A DNA stretch of 21,296 nt, from assembly GCA_011390455.1 (NCBI GenBank), contig JAABSI010000043.1, forward strand, positions 2,946 to 24,241, given 5' to 3'. The notes beneath the pieces were generated by a model that saw only the letters and a program-made list of their open reading frames with translations, ran no database searches and was not told the origin of the DNA. The first letter of the stretch is position 1. Every line of letters begins with the position of its first letter. The position numbers were made by a program, and so were the translations under genes. Below are positions 6,696-18,278 of this stretch, piece by piece. The stretch is from Trueperaceae bacterium (lineage in GTDB: Bacteria > Deinococcota > Deinococci > Deinococcales > Trueperaceae).

Positions 6696-7382
6696 ATGAC
6701 GAACGTCGAACCTCAACCACTGGGCGTGCTCGGGCGCGTGCTGCGCGAGCCCTTGAACGCCATCACGCACGGCGTCGGTACGGTGCTGGCGATCGTCGGC
6801 GGCGTCCTGTTGGTGGTGTTGTCGGCCGGCGACGAACGGCGCACGATCGCCTTCGCGATCTACGCCGCGTCGCTCTTCCTGCTCTACCTCGCGAGCACGC
6901 TGCTCCACGCGGTGCGCGCGCGTCCGGAGGTCCTGAGGCGCCTGCGCTTGTTCGACCACGCGGCGATCTACCTGCTCATCGCCGGCACGTATACGCCGAT
7001 CGCGCTCGTCAGCCTGGCGAGCGTGAGCCCGGCGTGGGGGTGGTCGGTGTTCGGCATCGCGTGGGGTGCGGCCGGCCTCGGCGTGATCTTCAAGCTCGTC
7101 TGGCTCGATGCGCCGCGCTGGCTCTCGACCGCTTTGTACCTGGGCCTGGGCTGGATGGCCGTGGTCGCCATCGCGCCGCTGGTGCAAGCGTTCCCCTGGT
7201 CCGCGCTCGCGTGGTTGGGCGCCGGGGGCGCCTTCTACTCGGTCGGGGCCGTCGTCTTCGCGCTCAAGCGCCCCGATCCCTGGCCGAAGGTGTTCGGGTA
7301 CCACGAACTCTGGCACCTGTTCGTGCTCGCCGGGAGCACCTGCCACTACGTGCTGATGCTGCGCTACGTGCTGCCCGCCTGA
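6696..7382 (+). CDS. Hemolysin III / PAQR-family membrane protein (YqfA-like)
   Basis: The 228-residue integral membrane protein has about seven membrane segments. The PAQR/hemolysin III signature residues are present: EPLNAITHGVG near the N-terminus, a SxxLLHA segment (about 62-72), FDHAAIYLLIAGTYTP (about 88-103), and FGYHELWHLFVLAGSTCHY near the C-terminus. The Ser, Asp and three His residues in these blocks form the zinc site seen in PAQR proteins. The family is linked to zinc-dependent ceramidase-like or membrane-fluidity roles in other bacteria, and cytolysin activity is doubtful. The frame is open from 5838, but that upstream part is the sulfurtransferase gene read in another frame. 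The ATG at 6696, behind a TATGGT box, gives the family length. Confidence 0.93.
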   Translation: MTNVEPQPLGVLGRVLREPLNAITHGVGTVLAIVGGVLLVVLSAGDERRTIAFAIYAASLFLLYLASTLLHAVRARPEVLRRLRLFDHAAIYLLIAGTYTPIALVSLASVSPAWGWSVFGIAWGAAGLGVIFKLVWLDAPRWLSTALYLGLGWMAVVAIAPLVQAFPWSALAWLGAGGAFYSVGAVVFALKRPDPWPKVFGYHELWHLFVLAGSTCHYVLMLRYVLPA

Positions 7383-7458
7383 GCCTGGCGGCGGCCGGAC
7401 TGGCGGTTCCGTGCGTCCACCGGTGATGTCTGCCACCCGAATGCAACCTCTACGCCCG

Positions 7459-7464
7459 TAGCCT
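7459..7464 (+). promoter_or_regulatory. Putative -10 box TAGCCT of the M32 carboxypeptidase gene
   Basis: TAGCCT ends 5 nt before the ATG at 7470, with no Shine-Dalgarno sequence. The 87-base gap from 7383 shows no convincing hairpin or ORF. Confidence 0.6.
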
Positions 7465-7469
7465 GGCGC

Positions 7470-8984
7470 ATGCCGGATCCCGCCTTCGCTGCCGTGCGTG
7501 CCCGCCTCCGTGAGCTGGTCGACCTCCAGGGGGCGCTCGCCCTCCTCGACTGGGACCAGTCCGTGTGCATGCCCGCCGCTGGCGGCGGTGCGCGCGCTCG
7601 CCAGATGGAGACGATCGTCCGCCTCGCCCACGAGCGGCACGTGGCGCCCGCCTTCGAGCGCGCGCTCGTGGCCGCCGAGCGCGCCTCCGCATCGCTCGAT
7701 CCGGCCGATCCCGACGCGGTGCTCGTGCACGTCGCCCGGCGCGACCTGGAGCGGGCGCGGCGGGTGCCGGTCGCGTTCCACGTCGCCCGGGCGGCCCACA
7801 CCAGCGCGGCCTTCGAGGCCTGGCGGCGCGCCCGGCCGCGCGACGACTTCGCGGCCGTGGCGGACCATCTCGAGCTCAGCGTCGAGCTCGCCCACCGCTA
7901 CGCCGGCTACTTCCCAGAGGCCGCCCACGTCGCCGACCCGTTGATCGACGAGGAGGACGAGGGCGCGACGGTGGCGCAGCTGCGCCCGCTCTTCGAGGTG
8001 CTCGGCGACGGGCTGCGCCCGTTGGTCGCCGCCGCCGTGGCGGCGCCGGCCCCGGCGCCCCTGCCCGCGGGCCCGTACCCGTCCGCAATGCAGCTCGAGG
8101 CGGCCCTCGAGCTGGCGGTGCGCATCGGGTACGACCTCGGTCGCGGGCGACAGGACGTGGCGCCGCATCCGTTCGCCACCCGCATCGCCGGCGGCGACGT
8201 GCGCATCACCACCCGCGTGAACGAACGCGACCTGACCGAGGCGCTGTACTCGACCCTCCACGAGGCCGGCCACGCCCTGTACGAGCAAGGGGTCGGCGCC
8301 GCGTGGGAGGGCACGCCCGTCGCCCGCGGCGTCTCGGCGGGCGTGCACGAGAGCCAGTCGCGGCTCTGGGAGAACCAGGTGGGGCGCAGCCGCGCCTTCT
8401 GGACCTTCGCGTTGCCGCATCTGCGCGCCCGCTTCCCCGCGCTCGAGCACGTCGATGTCGACGCCGCGTACCGCGCCGTCAACCGCGTCGCGCCCAGCCT
8501 GATCCGCACCGACGCCGACGAGCTGACGTACACGCTGCACGTCCTGCTGCGCTTCGACCTGGAGCTCGAGCTGCTCGACGGACGCCTCTCGGTGCGCGAC
8601 CTGCCCGACGCGTGGGCGGCGCGCTACGCACGCGACCTGGGCGTACGCCCCGAGCGGCACGGCGAAGGCGTCCTGCAAGACGTGCACTGGTTCGCGGGCT
8701 TGGTCGGGGGCGCGTTCCAGGGCTACGCGCTCGGGAACGTGCTGAGCGCCCAGTTCTACGCCGCCGCGGCGCGCGCCGTGGGCGACGTCGAGGCCGCGGT
8801 CGCCCGCGGGTCGTTCGTCGAGCTGCACGGCTGGCTTCGCGACCACGTCTACCGCCACGGCCGCGCCAAACCCGTCGACGCCCTCGTCCGCGACGCCACG
8901 GGCGGGCCGATCGATCCCGGACCGTACCTGGCGTACCTTCGGCGCAAGTACGAAGCGCTCTACCCAGCCTTGGCCCACGCGTGA
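7470..8984 (+). CDS. Carboxypeptidase Taq (peptidase family M32)
   Basis: This is a cytoplasmic zinc (or cobalt) metallocarboxypeptidase that removes C-terminal residues from peptides. The family is named after the Thermus aquaticus enzyme. At 504 residues it is full length. The catalytic zinc motif HEAGH lies at 264-268 (His264, Glu265, His268) and the third ligand is Glu294 in GVHESQSRLWEN. Other family blocks are DWDQSVCMP (27-35), the HPF segment at 233, IRTDADELTYTLH (345-357) and the C-terminal GYALGNVLSAQFY (418-430). All catalytic residues are present, so the enzyme should be active. It appears monocistronic: its own TAGCCT box lies 5 nt before the ATG, and a separate promoter for the next gene follows immediately after its stop. 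Confidence 0.96.
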   Translation: MPDPAFAAVRARLRELVDLQGALALLDWDQSVCMPAAGGGARARQMETIVRLAHERHVAPAFERALVAAERASASLDPADPDAVLVHVARRDLERARRVPVAFHVARAAHTSAAFEAWRRARPRDDFAAVADHLELSVELAHRYAGYFPEAAHVADPLIDEEDEGATVAQLRPLFEVLGDGLRPLVAAAVAAPAPAPLPAGPYPSAMQLEAALELAVRIGYDLGRGRQDVAPHPFATRIAGGDVRITTRVNERDLTEALYSTLHEAGHALYEQGVGAAWEGTPVARGVSAGVHESQSRLWENQVGRSRAFWTFALPHLRARFPALEHVDVDAAYRAVNRVAPSLIRTDADELTYTLHVLLRFDLELELLDGRLSVRDLPDAWAARYARDLGVRPERHGEGVLQDVHWFAGLVGGAFQGYALGNVLSAQFYAAAARAVGDVEAAVARGSFVELHGWLRDHVYRHGRAKPVDALVRDATGGPIDPGPYLAYLRRKYEALYPALAHA

Positions 8985-8986
8985 GG

Positions 8987-8992
8987 TAGCCT
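8987..8992 (+). promoter_or_regulatory. Putative -10 box TAGCCT of the ABC exporter operon
   Basis: TAGCCT starts 2 nt after the carboxypeptidase stop and ends 6 nt before the GTG at 8999. The hexamer is the same as the one before the carboxypeptidase gene. It supports the GTG start and a leaderless four-gene transcript. Confidence 0.55.
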
Positions 8993-8998
8993 TCGGTC

Positions 8999-9256
8999 GT
9001 GACCGATGCCGCACGTCGCACGTACCTGGCCCTGGGACGGGGTTTCGTCCTGCTCGGGATGGTGATCGCGGTCCTCGCGATCGCGGACGCGGTGGCGAAC
9101 CTCGACTTCTTCCGCGGCAGCCCGCTGGGCACCGCGCTCTTCTTGGCGCTGGTCGGCGGCGCCTTGCTCTGGACCGTGCGCCAGGCCGACGCCCAGCGCG
9201 CCGAAGACGAAGCGGCCGACGGGGCCGCCGAGGAGCTCGAGGACCCCGGCGCGTGA
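8999..9256 (+). CDS. Small two-TM membrane protein, first gene of an ABC exporter operon
   Basis: I do not recognise this 85-residue protein. It starts at GTG, has two hydrophobic segments (about 12-34 and 43-61) joined by a short NLDFFRGSPLGT loop, and ends in a highly acidic Ala-rich tail (66-85). The topology would place both termini on the same side, most likely the cytoplasm. Its stop overlaps the GTG of the ABC ATPase by the GTGA arrangement, and it sits behind a TAGCCT box, so it is the lead gene of the exporter operon. A role as an accessory or stabilising subunit of that transporter is an inference from this coupling only. Coding potential is supported by codon use like that of its neighbours and by the tight overlap. 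Confidence 0.75.
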   Translation: MTDAARRTYLALGRGFVLLGMVIAVLAIADAVANLDFFRGSPLGTALFLALVGGALLWTVRQADAQRAEDEAADGAAEELEDPGA

Positions 9257-10257
9257 TCGAGGTCGACGGGCTCCGCAAGGTCTACCGCGTGCACGAGAAG
9301 GAGGCGGGCCTGCGGGGCTCCATCCGCGCCTTCGTGGCGCGGAGGTACCGCGACGTCGCCGCGGTCGACGGCGTGTCCTTCCAGGTCGCGCCCGGCGAGG
9401 TCGTCGGGTTCCTGGGCCCCAACGGGGCCGGCAAGACGACCACGCTCAAGGTCCTGTCCGGGCTGCTGCATCCGAGCGAGGGGCGGGTCCGGGTGGCCGG
9501 CTTCGAGCCGCGCCGCCGCCAGACCGCCTTCCTTCGCGGCATCACGCTGGTCATGGGGCAGAAGCAGCAGCTCTCGTGGGACCTCGCGGCCGTCGACTCC
9601 TTCCTGGTCAACCAGGCGATCTACGAGATCCCCGACGCGGTGTATCGCGAGCGCCTCGGCGAGCTCACCGAGATGCTCTCGCTCGACGGCCTGCTCCACA
9701 AGCAGGTGCGCAAGCTGAGCCTGGGGGAGCGGATGAAGTGCGAGCTCGCGGCGGCGCTGCTCCATCGGCCCAAGGTGCTGTTCCTGGACGAGCCGACGAT
9801 CGGGCTCGACGTGACCATGCAGCAGCAGGTGCGCCGCTTCGTGGCCGACTACAACGCGCGGCATGGCGCAACCGTGGTCCTCACGTCGCACTACATGGCC
9901 GACGTCACCGCGCTCGCCCGCAGGATCCTGGTGATCGACCACGGCCGGCTGGTCTTCGATGGAGACCTGCAGGGTCTGGTCGAAGCACGGGCGCCCGAGC
10001 GCCGGGTGCGCCTCACCCTCTCCGAGGCGGCCGATCCGACCGCCCTGGTCGGCATGGGCACGGTGCGCCGGGCCGAGGGGCTGGTCCTGGAGTTGGGCGT
10101 CCCGCGCGGCGACGTGGCGCGCGTCGTAGGGGCCGCGCTCGCGCGGCTGCCGGTGGTCGACGTCGCGATCGAGGACGTGCCGGTCGAGGAGATCGTCGCC
10201 GACCTGTTCGCGGCGGGCAGCGCGTCGCCGGGGGCGGTCGTCGGCGGACCGCGGTGA
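9253..10257 (+). CDS. ABC transporter ATPase (COG4586-like), partner of two DUF990-type permeases
   Basis: This is the cytoplasmic nucleotide-binding subunit of a putative ABC-2-type exporter with unknown substrate. The 334 residues include Walker [10 protein letters not shown] (55-63), a Q-loop in MGQKQQLSWD (about 101-110), the unusual signature LSLGERMK (155-162), Walker B VLFLDE (175-180) and the switch His213. The insertion at about 11-36 (KEAGLRGSIRAFVARRYR) between the first strand and the core, and LSLGE in place of LSGGQ, are typical of the COG4586 subfamily, which pairs with two DUF990-type permeases as it does here. The C-terminal part (about 245-334) is a variable accessory region. 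The start GTG overlaps the upstream stop (GTGA), and the stop overlaps the next start in the same way. Confidence 0.92.
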   Translation: MIEVDGLRKVYRVHEKEAGLRGSIRAFVARRYRDVAAVDGVSFQVAPGEVVGFLGPNGAGKTTTLKVLSGLLHPSEGRVRVAGFEPRRRQTAFLRGITLVMGQKQQLSWDLAAVDSFLVNQAIYEIPDAVYRERLGELTEMLSLDGLLHKQVRKLSLGERMKCELAAALLHRPKVLFLDEPTIGLDVTMQQQVRRFVADYNARHGATVVLTSHYMADVTALARRILVIDHGRLVFDGDLQGLVEARAPERRVRLTLSEAADPTALVGMGTVRRAEGLVLELGVPRGDVARVVGAALARLPVVDVAIEDVPVEEIVADLFAAGSASPGAVVGGPR

Positions 10258-11057
10258 CCGCGCTCGGCTGGAACGTCCGCAAGGCGCAGGCGCTGTTCGC
10301 GCACGCCTTCGCGACCATGACCGAGTACCGCGCGGAGATCGTGATCTGGATGATCTCGGGCTCGCTGCCGCTCGTGATGATGGCGGTGTGGATGGCGCTG
10401 GCGGCGGACGGACCGGTCGGCGGCTACGCGGCGGCCGACTTCGCGGCCTACTTCCTGTCCGTGTTCCTGGTGCGCCAACTCACCGTCGTGTGGGTCGTGT
10501 GGGAGCTCGACCGCGAGATCCGACTGGGCGAGCTCTCGCCCAAGCTGCTGCGGCCGATGGACCCGATGTGGGTGCACCTGGCGGACAACGTCGCCGAGAA
10601 GGCGGTCCGGCTCCCGCTCGTGGCGGTGCCGGTCGTCGCCGGCATGGCTTGGGCGGGCGTGCGGGTGCCGATGACCTTCGAGGCGCTCGGCGGGTTCGCG
10701 CTGCTGGTCGTGGGGGCGTGGGTGATCAAGTTCTTCCAGCAGTACGCGACGGGTTTGCTGACGTTCTGGACCGATCAGTCGGTCGGGCTCGAGCGGGTCT
10801 GGTTCTCGGTGGCGATGGTGCTGTCGGGGGCGCTCGCGCCGCTCGACCTGTTCCCGGAGGCGCTGCGCGCCGTGCTGCCCTACACCCCGTTCCCGTACCT
10901 GATCGACGTCCCGGTCCAGGCGCTGTTGGGTCGGCTCGGCGGAGCGGACCTGGTGCAGGCCTTCGCGGTGCAGGCCGCCTGGGGCGCCTTCTTCGTCCTC
11001 TTGCGCTGGGTGCTGTGGCGGCAGGGGCTGCGCCGCTACGGGGCGGTCGGCGCGTGA
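10254..11057 (+). CDS. ABC-2 type exporter permease (DUF990-like), first subunit
   Basis: The 267-residue integral membrane protein has about six membrane segments and is the first of two non-identical permeases. The N-terminal amphipathic stretch and MTEYRAEIVIWMISGSLP are followed by the family block REIRLGELSPKLLRPMDP (about 84-101), which corresponds to the G-x-L-D/S-x-x-L-L-x-P motif of this permease family. No substrate can be inferred. The frame is open far upstream because it overlays the ATPase gene, but the GTG at 10254 is chosen: it overlaps the ATPase stop as GTGA and places the start where the family begins. Its own stop overlaps the start of the second permease gene, again as GTGA. 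Confidence 0.88.
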   Translation: MTALGWNVRKAQALFAHAFATMTEYRAEIVIWMISGSLPLVMMAVWMALAADGPVGGYAAADFAAYFLSVFLVRQLTVVWVVWELDREIRLGELSPKLLRPMDPMWVHLADNVAEKAVRLPLVAVPVVAGMAWAGVRVPMTFEALGGFALLVVGAWVIKFFQQYATGLLTFWTDQSVGLERVWFSVAMVLSGALAPLDLFPEALRAVLPYTPFPYLIDVPVQALLGRLGGADLVQAFAVQAAWGAFFVLLRWVLWRQGLRRYGAVGA

Positions 11058-11839
11058 GGCGCTACCTCCGCCTCTGGCGCATCTTCTTCACCCACTCGCT
11101 GGTGCAGGACCTGGAGTACCGCGTGAACTGGTGGATGAACGCTTTCAACGTCCTGCTCTTCCTGGGGTCGAGCGCGCTGGTGCTGGGCGTCGTGTTCCTC
11201 CAGGCCGACGCGATCGGCGGGTGGACCTTCGACCAGGCGCTCACGCTCCTCGGCGTCTACCTGCTGCTCGAGGGGGTGACCGCGGTCTTCCTGGTCCCCA
11301 ACCTCAACCGGGTGCCGGAGTACGTGCGCAAAGGGGAGCTCGACTTCCTGCTCCTGAAGCCGATCGCGGCGCGCTTTCTCGTCTCGACCCGCTACGCGAG
11401 CGTCTGGTGGACGCCGCAACTGGCGATCGGCGTGGCGGTGATCGGCGTCGGCATGGCGCGTCAGGGGACGCTGTCGTGGGCCAACGTCGCCCTGACGCTC
11501 CTGCTCCTGGTCGCCGCGACCGCCATCTTGTACGCGGTCTGGTTCGCGCTGACCACGACCGCCTTCTGGTTCGTCAAGGTGGACAACGTCTCGGAGCTCT
11601 TCACCGCCTTCTTCGCGGCCGGCCGCTTCCCGGTGAGCGCCTACCCGGGGTGGGTGCGCGCGCTCCTGACCTTCGTCGTCCCGATCGCGTTCCTGACGAC
11701 GGTGCCGGCCGAGGCTGCCTCCGGACGGTTGACGTGGGCGGCGGGGCTGGGCGCCGTCGCCGTCGCGCTGCTGCTGCTCGCGGCGTCGCAGGCCTTCTGG
11801 CGGTACGCGTTGGCGAACTACACGTCGGCCTCGAGCTGA
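11054..11839 (+). CDS. ABC-2 type exporter permease (DUF990-like), second subunit
   Basis: The 261-residue membrane protein has about six membrane segments and forms a heterodimer, by analogy with the COG4587/COG3694 pairs, with the preceding permease. Family hallmarks are EYRVNWWMNAF near residue 21, the central VRKGELDFLLLKPI (about 90-103), and the terminal YALANYTSASS. These match the 'GxLDxxLLKP' and 'RYTSASS'-type ends seen in the DUF990 family. The GTG start at 11054 overlaps the stop of the first permease. It ends the operon; the metF-like gene starts 24 bp later behind its own TAGGCT box. Substrate is unknown. Confidence 0.88.
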   Translation: MRRYLRLWRIFFTHSLVQDLEYRVNWWMNAFNVLLFLGSSALVLGVVFLQADAIGGWTFDQALTLLGVYLLLEGVTAVFLVPNLNRVPEYVRKGELDFLLLKPIAARFLVSTRYASVWWTPQLAIGVAVIGVGMARQGTLSWANVALTLLLLVAATAILYAVWFALTTTAFWFVKVDNVSELFTAFFAAGRFPVSAYPGWVRALLTFVVPIAFLTTVPAEAASGRLTWAAGLGAVAVALLLLAASQAFWRYALANYTSASS

Positions 11840-11850
11840 GCGCGGGCGGG

Positions 11851-11856
11851 TAGGCT
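11851..11856 (+). promoter_or_regulatory. Putative -10 box TAGGCT of the metF-like gene
   Basis: TAGGCT ends 7 nt before the ATG at 11864 and starts 12 bp after the permease stop, with no Shine-Dalgarno sequence. Confidence 0.55.
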
Positions 11857-11863
11857 CTCGTCC

Positions 11864-12610
11864 ATGCGCCTCGTCGTCGAGCTCGTCCCGCGCGACCTCC
11901 CCGCCCTCGAGGCGCAGGTGACCGAGGTGGCGACCCTGGCCCACGTCGACGCGGTCAACGTCCCGGACCTGACGCGCTTCGAGCTCCGCGCGTGGCAGGC
12001 GGCCGTGGCCGTGCGCCGCCTCGGCGCCGAGCGCTGGGCGGCGATCCCGCACGTGCGCGCGATGGACGTCGACCTCCGGCGGCCCTGGGATCCGCTGGCC
12101 GCCCTGGACGCCGCCGGCGTGACGGAGGTGTTGGTGGTGACGGGCGATCCGCCCGCCGACATGCGCCACCCGGTCACGGGCGCGGGCGTGCTCGACGTGA
12201 TCCGCATGATCAAGCGCGAACGCCCGGAGTGGCGGGTCTACGCCGCCCTCGACCCGTACCGCGCGGGCTTCGCGCAGGAGCGCGACTACCTGCAGCGCAA
12301 GCTGGACGCCGGTGCGGACGGCTTCTTCACCCAGCCCTTCTTCGACGTGCGCCTGATGGCCGTATGGCGCGAGCTGCTCGCGGGCGTGCCGGTGTACTGG
12401 GGGGTGACGAGCGTGACCTCGGAGCGCTCCCAGCGCTACTGGCTCACGCGCAACCGGGCGGTGTTCCCGGCGGGCTTCGAGCCCACCCTCGCCTGGCATC
12501 GCCGCTTCGCGGGCGAGGTGCTCGACTTCGCGGCCCACCACGACACCCACGTCTATTTCATGCCGATTCGGGTGGGGATCCGGGCGTGGCTGGGCGAGCT
12601 GCTCCGCTGA
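11864..12610 (+). CDS. metF: Methylenetetrahydrofolate reductase (short, divergent MetF)
   Basis: This is a predicted FAD-dependent reductase that makes 5-methyl-tetrahydrofolate, the methyl donor for methionine synthase, encoded next door. At 248 residues it is some 40 shorter than E. coli MetF. Recognisable blocks are VELVPRD (Glu6 at the place of the catalytic Glu), IPHVRAMD (62-69), VVTGDPP (91-97, with Asp95 at the flavin-contacting Asp), the VYAALDPYR segment, GADGFFTQPFF (150-160) and YFMPI near the C-terminus. The low similarity outside these blocks means that a folate-binding paralogue is possible, but the metH neighbour favours true MetF. It has its own TAGGCT box. Its last 48 bases are found again, decayed, 65 bases downstream. 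Confidence 0.8.
   Translation: MRLVVELVPRDLPALEAQVTEVATLAHVDAVNVPDLTRFELRAWQAAVAVRRLGAERWAAIPHVRAMDVDLRRPWDPLAALDAAGVTEVLVVTGDPPADMRHPVTGAGVLDVIRMIKRERPEWRVYAALDPYRAGFAQERDYLQRKLDAGADGFFTQPFFDVRLMAVWRELLAGVPVYWGVTSVTSERSQRYWLTRNRAVFPAGFEPTLAWHRRFAGEVLDFAAHHDTHVYFMPIRVGIRAWLGELLR
12563..12610 (+). repeat. Direct repeat copy 1: 3' end of metF
   Basis: This 48-base segment encodes the last 15 residues and stop of the metF-like gene (PIRVGIRAWLGELLR). It matches 12628-12675 at 42 of 48 positions, and its first 29 bases are identical in the second copy. Confidence 0.9.
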
Positions 12611-12616
12611 CGGTGG

Positions 12617-12636
12617 CCGAATCGGCCCCGATTCGG
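12617..12636 (+). terminator. Hairpin between the converging metF and metH genes
   Basis: CCGAATCG at 12617-12624 pairs with CGATTCGG at 12629-12636 around the loop GCCC. The right arm belongs to the second copy of the metF 3'-end repeat. It lies between both stop codons and may serve both strands. There is no T run. Confidence 0.5.
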
Positions 12637-12667
12637 GTGGGGATCCGGGCGTGGCTCGGGGACGTGC

Positions 12668-12675
<8 letters not shown>
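12628..12675 (+). repeat. Direct repeat copy 2: decayed duplicate of the metF 3' end
   Basis: Read in its own frame it encodes [15 protein letters not shown] and TGA, that is, the metF C-terminus with Glu-Leu changed to Asp-Val. The offset from copy 1 is 65 bases, so it is out of frame with metF and follows the metF stop. Its last 8 bases overlap the 3' end of metH. It is too short to be a gene. Confidence 0.85.
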
Positions 12676-16345
<3,670 letters not shown>

Positions 16346-16353
16346 CGGGGCCG

Positions 16354-16359
16354 AGTCTA
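16354..16359 (-). promoter_or_regulatory. Putative -10 box TAGACT of metH
   Basis: On the minus strand TAGACT ends 8 nt before the ATG at 16345 and begins 14 bp after the permease stop codon. metH can therefore be transcribed separately from the ABC genes upstream, as a leaderless mRNA. Confidence 0.55.
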
Positions 16360-16373
16360 CGCCGGGCGTGGCC

Positions 16374-17327
16374 TCAGTCGACGTCCGCGCGCAGGAAGCG
16401 CCAGGCGAAGAGCGCCAGGAGCGCGACGGTGTAGGCGCCCACCACCCAGGCGGCGTGCTCGAGGGTGATGCCGGTGCCGAGCAGCCCCCCGAGGTCGAAG
16501 TCCACGCCGTCCCCGCCGGCGTTCGCGCCGAACGCCTCCACGAGGTCGCGCGCGGGTTGGCGTGCAGGGGCGTAGACGTTCGCCGTGAAGAAGTAGGTCG
16601 GCAGGTCCTCGAACACCTGCCGCAGACGGATCGTCTGCAGGAACGCGTTGAAGCGGTTGATCGGCTGGAACCCGACCACGGCCGCGTAGACCGTGTACAG
16701 ACCCTCGAGGAGGGCGGGCAGGAAGAAGACCATCACCAGGCCGAGCGCCACGTTGCGGGCCACGTGCACGAACAGGAAGGCGAGCGCGACCAGCGCCGAG
16801 GCGAAGGCCCACTGCACCACGTACAGCCCGATCAGGCCGGCCCATGCGCCCGAGAAGTCGGTCGGGAGGAACGCCATGCCGATCGTGCCGAACAGGGCGC
16901 CGGCGACGACCGCGCCGCCCATGAGCGCGCCGACGACGATCATCGCGACCACGAACTTGCCGGCGAGCACGGCGAAGCGGTCCGGTTGGACCACGAGGAC
17001 CGTCTTCCACATCGCGTGGGTCCGCTCCTCGCCGACGATCAGGGCGGCGAACAGCGCCACGACGATGACGTAGAAGGTGGGGGTGACGTACGCGGGGCCG
17101 ACCAACCCCAGGCGCGCGATCCCGAAGGGGGAGGCGAACTCCTGGAGCAGCGGCGCCATGCCGCCGAGGTCGTTCGCGATCGCCCCGAGGTTGTCGAGGA
17201 GCACGCGGCCGACCACGAGCGCCAGGACGGGCAACAGCACCCACCAGAGGCCGGCGACCACGATCGTCCGGCGCTTGCGGCGCACCTTGAACAACTCGGC
17301 CCGAACGACGTTCACGAAGGCGTTCAC
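16374..17327 (-). CDS. ABC-2 type transporter permease
   Basis: The 317-residue integral membrane protein belongs to the ABC-2 permease superfamily (BcrB/NosY-like arrangement). The start has a cytoplasmic amphipathic helix ([20 protein letters not shown]), and about six hydrophobic segments follow. A large polar loop sits between the first two, and a second polar, probably extracytoplasmic segment (about 230-285) separates the last ones. The [19 protein letters not shown] stretch, which contacts the ATPase in this class, is present. The GTG at 17327 overlaps the ATPase stop as GTGA and has GGGAGG upstream, so it is translationally coupled. The open frame upstream of it is a shadow of the ATPase gene. 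The substrate is unknown; drug, peptide or lipid export are all possible. Confidence 0.88.
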   Translation of the reverse strand: MNAFVNVVRAELFKVRRKRRTIVVAGLWWVLLPVLALVVGRVLLDNLGAIANDLGGMAPLLQEFASPFGIARLGLVGPAYVTPTFYVIVVALFAALIVGEERTHAMWKTVLVVQPDRFAVLAGKFVVAMIVVGALMGGAVVAGALFGTIGMAFLPTDFSGAWAGLIGLYVVQWAFASALVALAFLFVHVARNVALGLVMVFFLPALLEGLYTVYAAVVGFQPINRFNAFLQTIRLRQVFEDLPTYFFTANVYAPARQPARDLVEAFGANAGGDGVDFDLGGLLGTGITLEHAAWVVGAYTVALLALFAWRFLRADVD

Positions 17328-18235
17328 GACGGCCTCCCATCGCCTTTGAGCAGGCGCAGGTAGGCGCCTTCGAGGTCCTCGCTCGTGCGCTCGGCGTCGC
17401 TGATCTCCACGCCGGCCCGCACGAGTCGGGCGACGAGGCCGTCGGCGTCGGCCGCCGGCACGTCCACGCGCGCGCCCCGCTCGCCGTCCGCTTCGGGTTC
17501 GTACCCGAGGTCGCGGAGCGCGGCGAGGAGCGCGGCGCCGTCGGTGGCGCGCAGGCGGTAGCGCACGGAGGTGGTGTCCAGCTGGTGGAGGAGCGTGTCG
17601 AGCGACCCGTCGAACACCAGCTTGCCGGATTCGATCGCGAGGATGCGATCCACCAGCTTCTCGATCTCGGCCAGGATGTGGCTGCTGACCAGGATGGTGA
17701 CGCCGGTGGCGGCCACCGCGCGCAGGTTCTCGCGGATCTCGGCGATGCCGACCGGGTCGAGGCCGTTCGTCGGTTCGTCGAGCAGCAGGACCTCGGGCTC
17801 CCACAAGAGGGAGCGCGCGAGGCCCAGGCGCTGCCGCATCCCCTGCGAATAGGCGCGCACCCGCTTCTCGGCGGCCTGGTCGAGCTTGACGAAACCCAGG
17901 ACCTCGTCGATGCGGCGCGCCGGGACGCCGCCGTGGAGCAGCGCGGAGTGCCGCAGGTTGTCGCGGCCCGTCATGTAGGGGTAGAAGCTCGGCTCCTCGA
18001 TCATGGTCCCCACGCGCCGCAGCCCGGGACCGGGCACGCGTTCGCCGAGGACCCGGCCCTCGCCGCCGGTCGGGCGGATGAGGCCCGCGAGCATGCGCAG
18101 CGTGGTCGTCTTGCCGGCGCCGTTCGGGCCCAGGAAGCCGACGATCTCGCCGCGTCCGATGGCGAAGCTGACGTCGTCGACGGCAGCGGTCCGGCCGTAG
18201 CGCTTGGTGAGGTTGCGGGCGACGATCGCGTCCAA
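17324..18235 (-). CDS. ABC transporter ATPase (BcrA/CcmA-like)
   Basis: This is the ATPase of a two-gene ABC-2 exporter. With the TTG start it has 303 residues: Walker [10 protein letters not shown] (36-44), signature YSQGMRQR (129-136), Walker B VLLLDE (149-154), switch His186, and a C-terminal accessory domain (about 215-303). SQGM in the signature and the E-E-P-x-F-Y-P-Y-M Q-loop region are typical of the bacitracin/lantibiotic-export type. The frame is open to an ATG at 18319 and another at 18280, but GGAGG lies 6 nt before the TTG at 18235. The likely -10 box (18279-18284) overlaps the ATG at 18280, so that ATG would not be on the mRNA. The extra N-terminal residues are Pro/Arg-rich and unlike the family. 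Database gene calls may use 18280. Confidence 0.85.
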   Translation of the reverse strand: MDAIVARNLTKRYGRTAAVDDVSFAIGRGEIVGFLGPNGAGKTTTLRMLAGLIRPTGGEGRVLGERVPGPGLRRVGTMIEEPSFYPYMTGRDNLRHSALLHGGVPARRIDEVLGFVKLDQAAEKRVRAYSQGMRQRLGLARSLLWEPEVLLLDEPTNGLDPVGIAEIRENLRAVAATGVTILVSSHILAEIEKLVDRILAIESGKLVFDGSLDTLLHQLDTTSVRYRLRATDGAALLAALRDLGYEPEADGERGARVDVPAADADGLVARLVRAGVEISDAERTSEDLEGAYLRLLKGDGRPS

Positions 18236-18241
18236 CGGGGG

Positions 18242-18246
18242 CCTCC
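18242..18246 (-). promoter_or_regulatory. Shine-Dalgarno GGAGG deciding a TTG start
   Basis: GGAGG on the minus strand is 6 nt from the TTG at 18235. Neither upstream in-frame ATG (18280, 18319) has such a site. Confidence 0.6.
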
Positions 18247-18278
18247 GACGCCGCGACCGCGGCGGGTCGGGCGGCGCC

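Noticed and set aside
6609..9278. 889-codon minus-strand ORF opposite the hemolysin III-like and carboxypeptidase genes
   Set aside because: It is antisense to two recognised genes and shows the low-complexity Arg/Ala/Gly/Glu composition of a shadow frame.
16346..16373. Cobalamin or SAM riboswitch before metH
   Set aside because: Only 28 bp lie between metH and the upstream permease stop, and a -10 box sits 8 nt from the ATG, so no leader exists to hold one.
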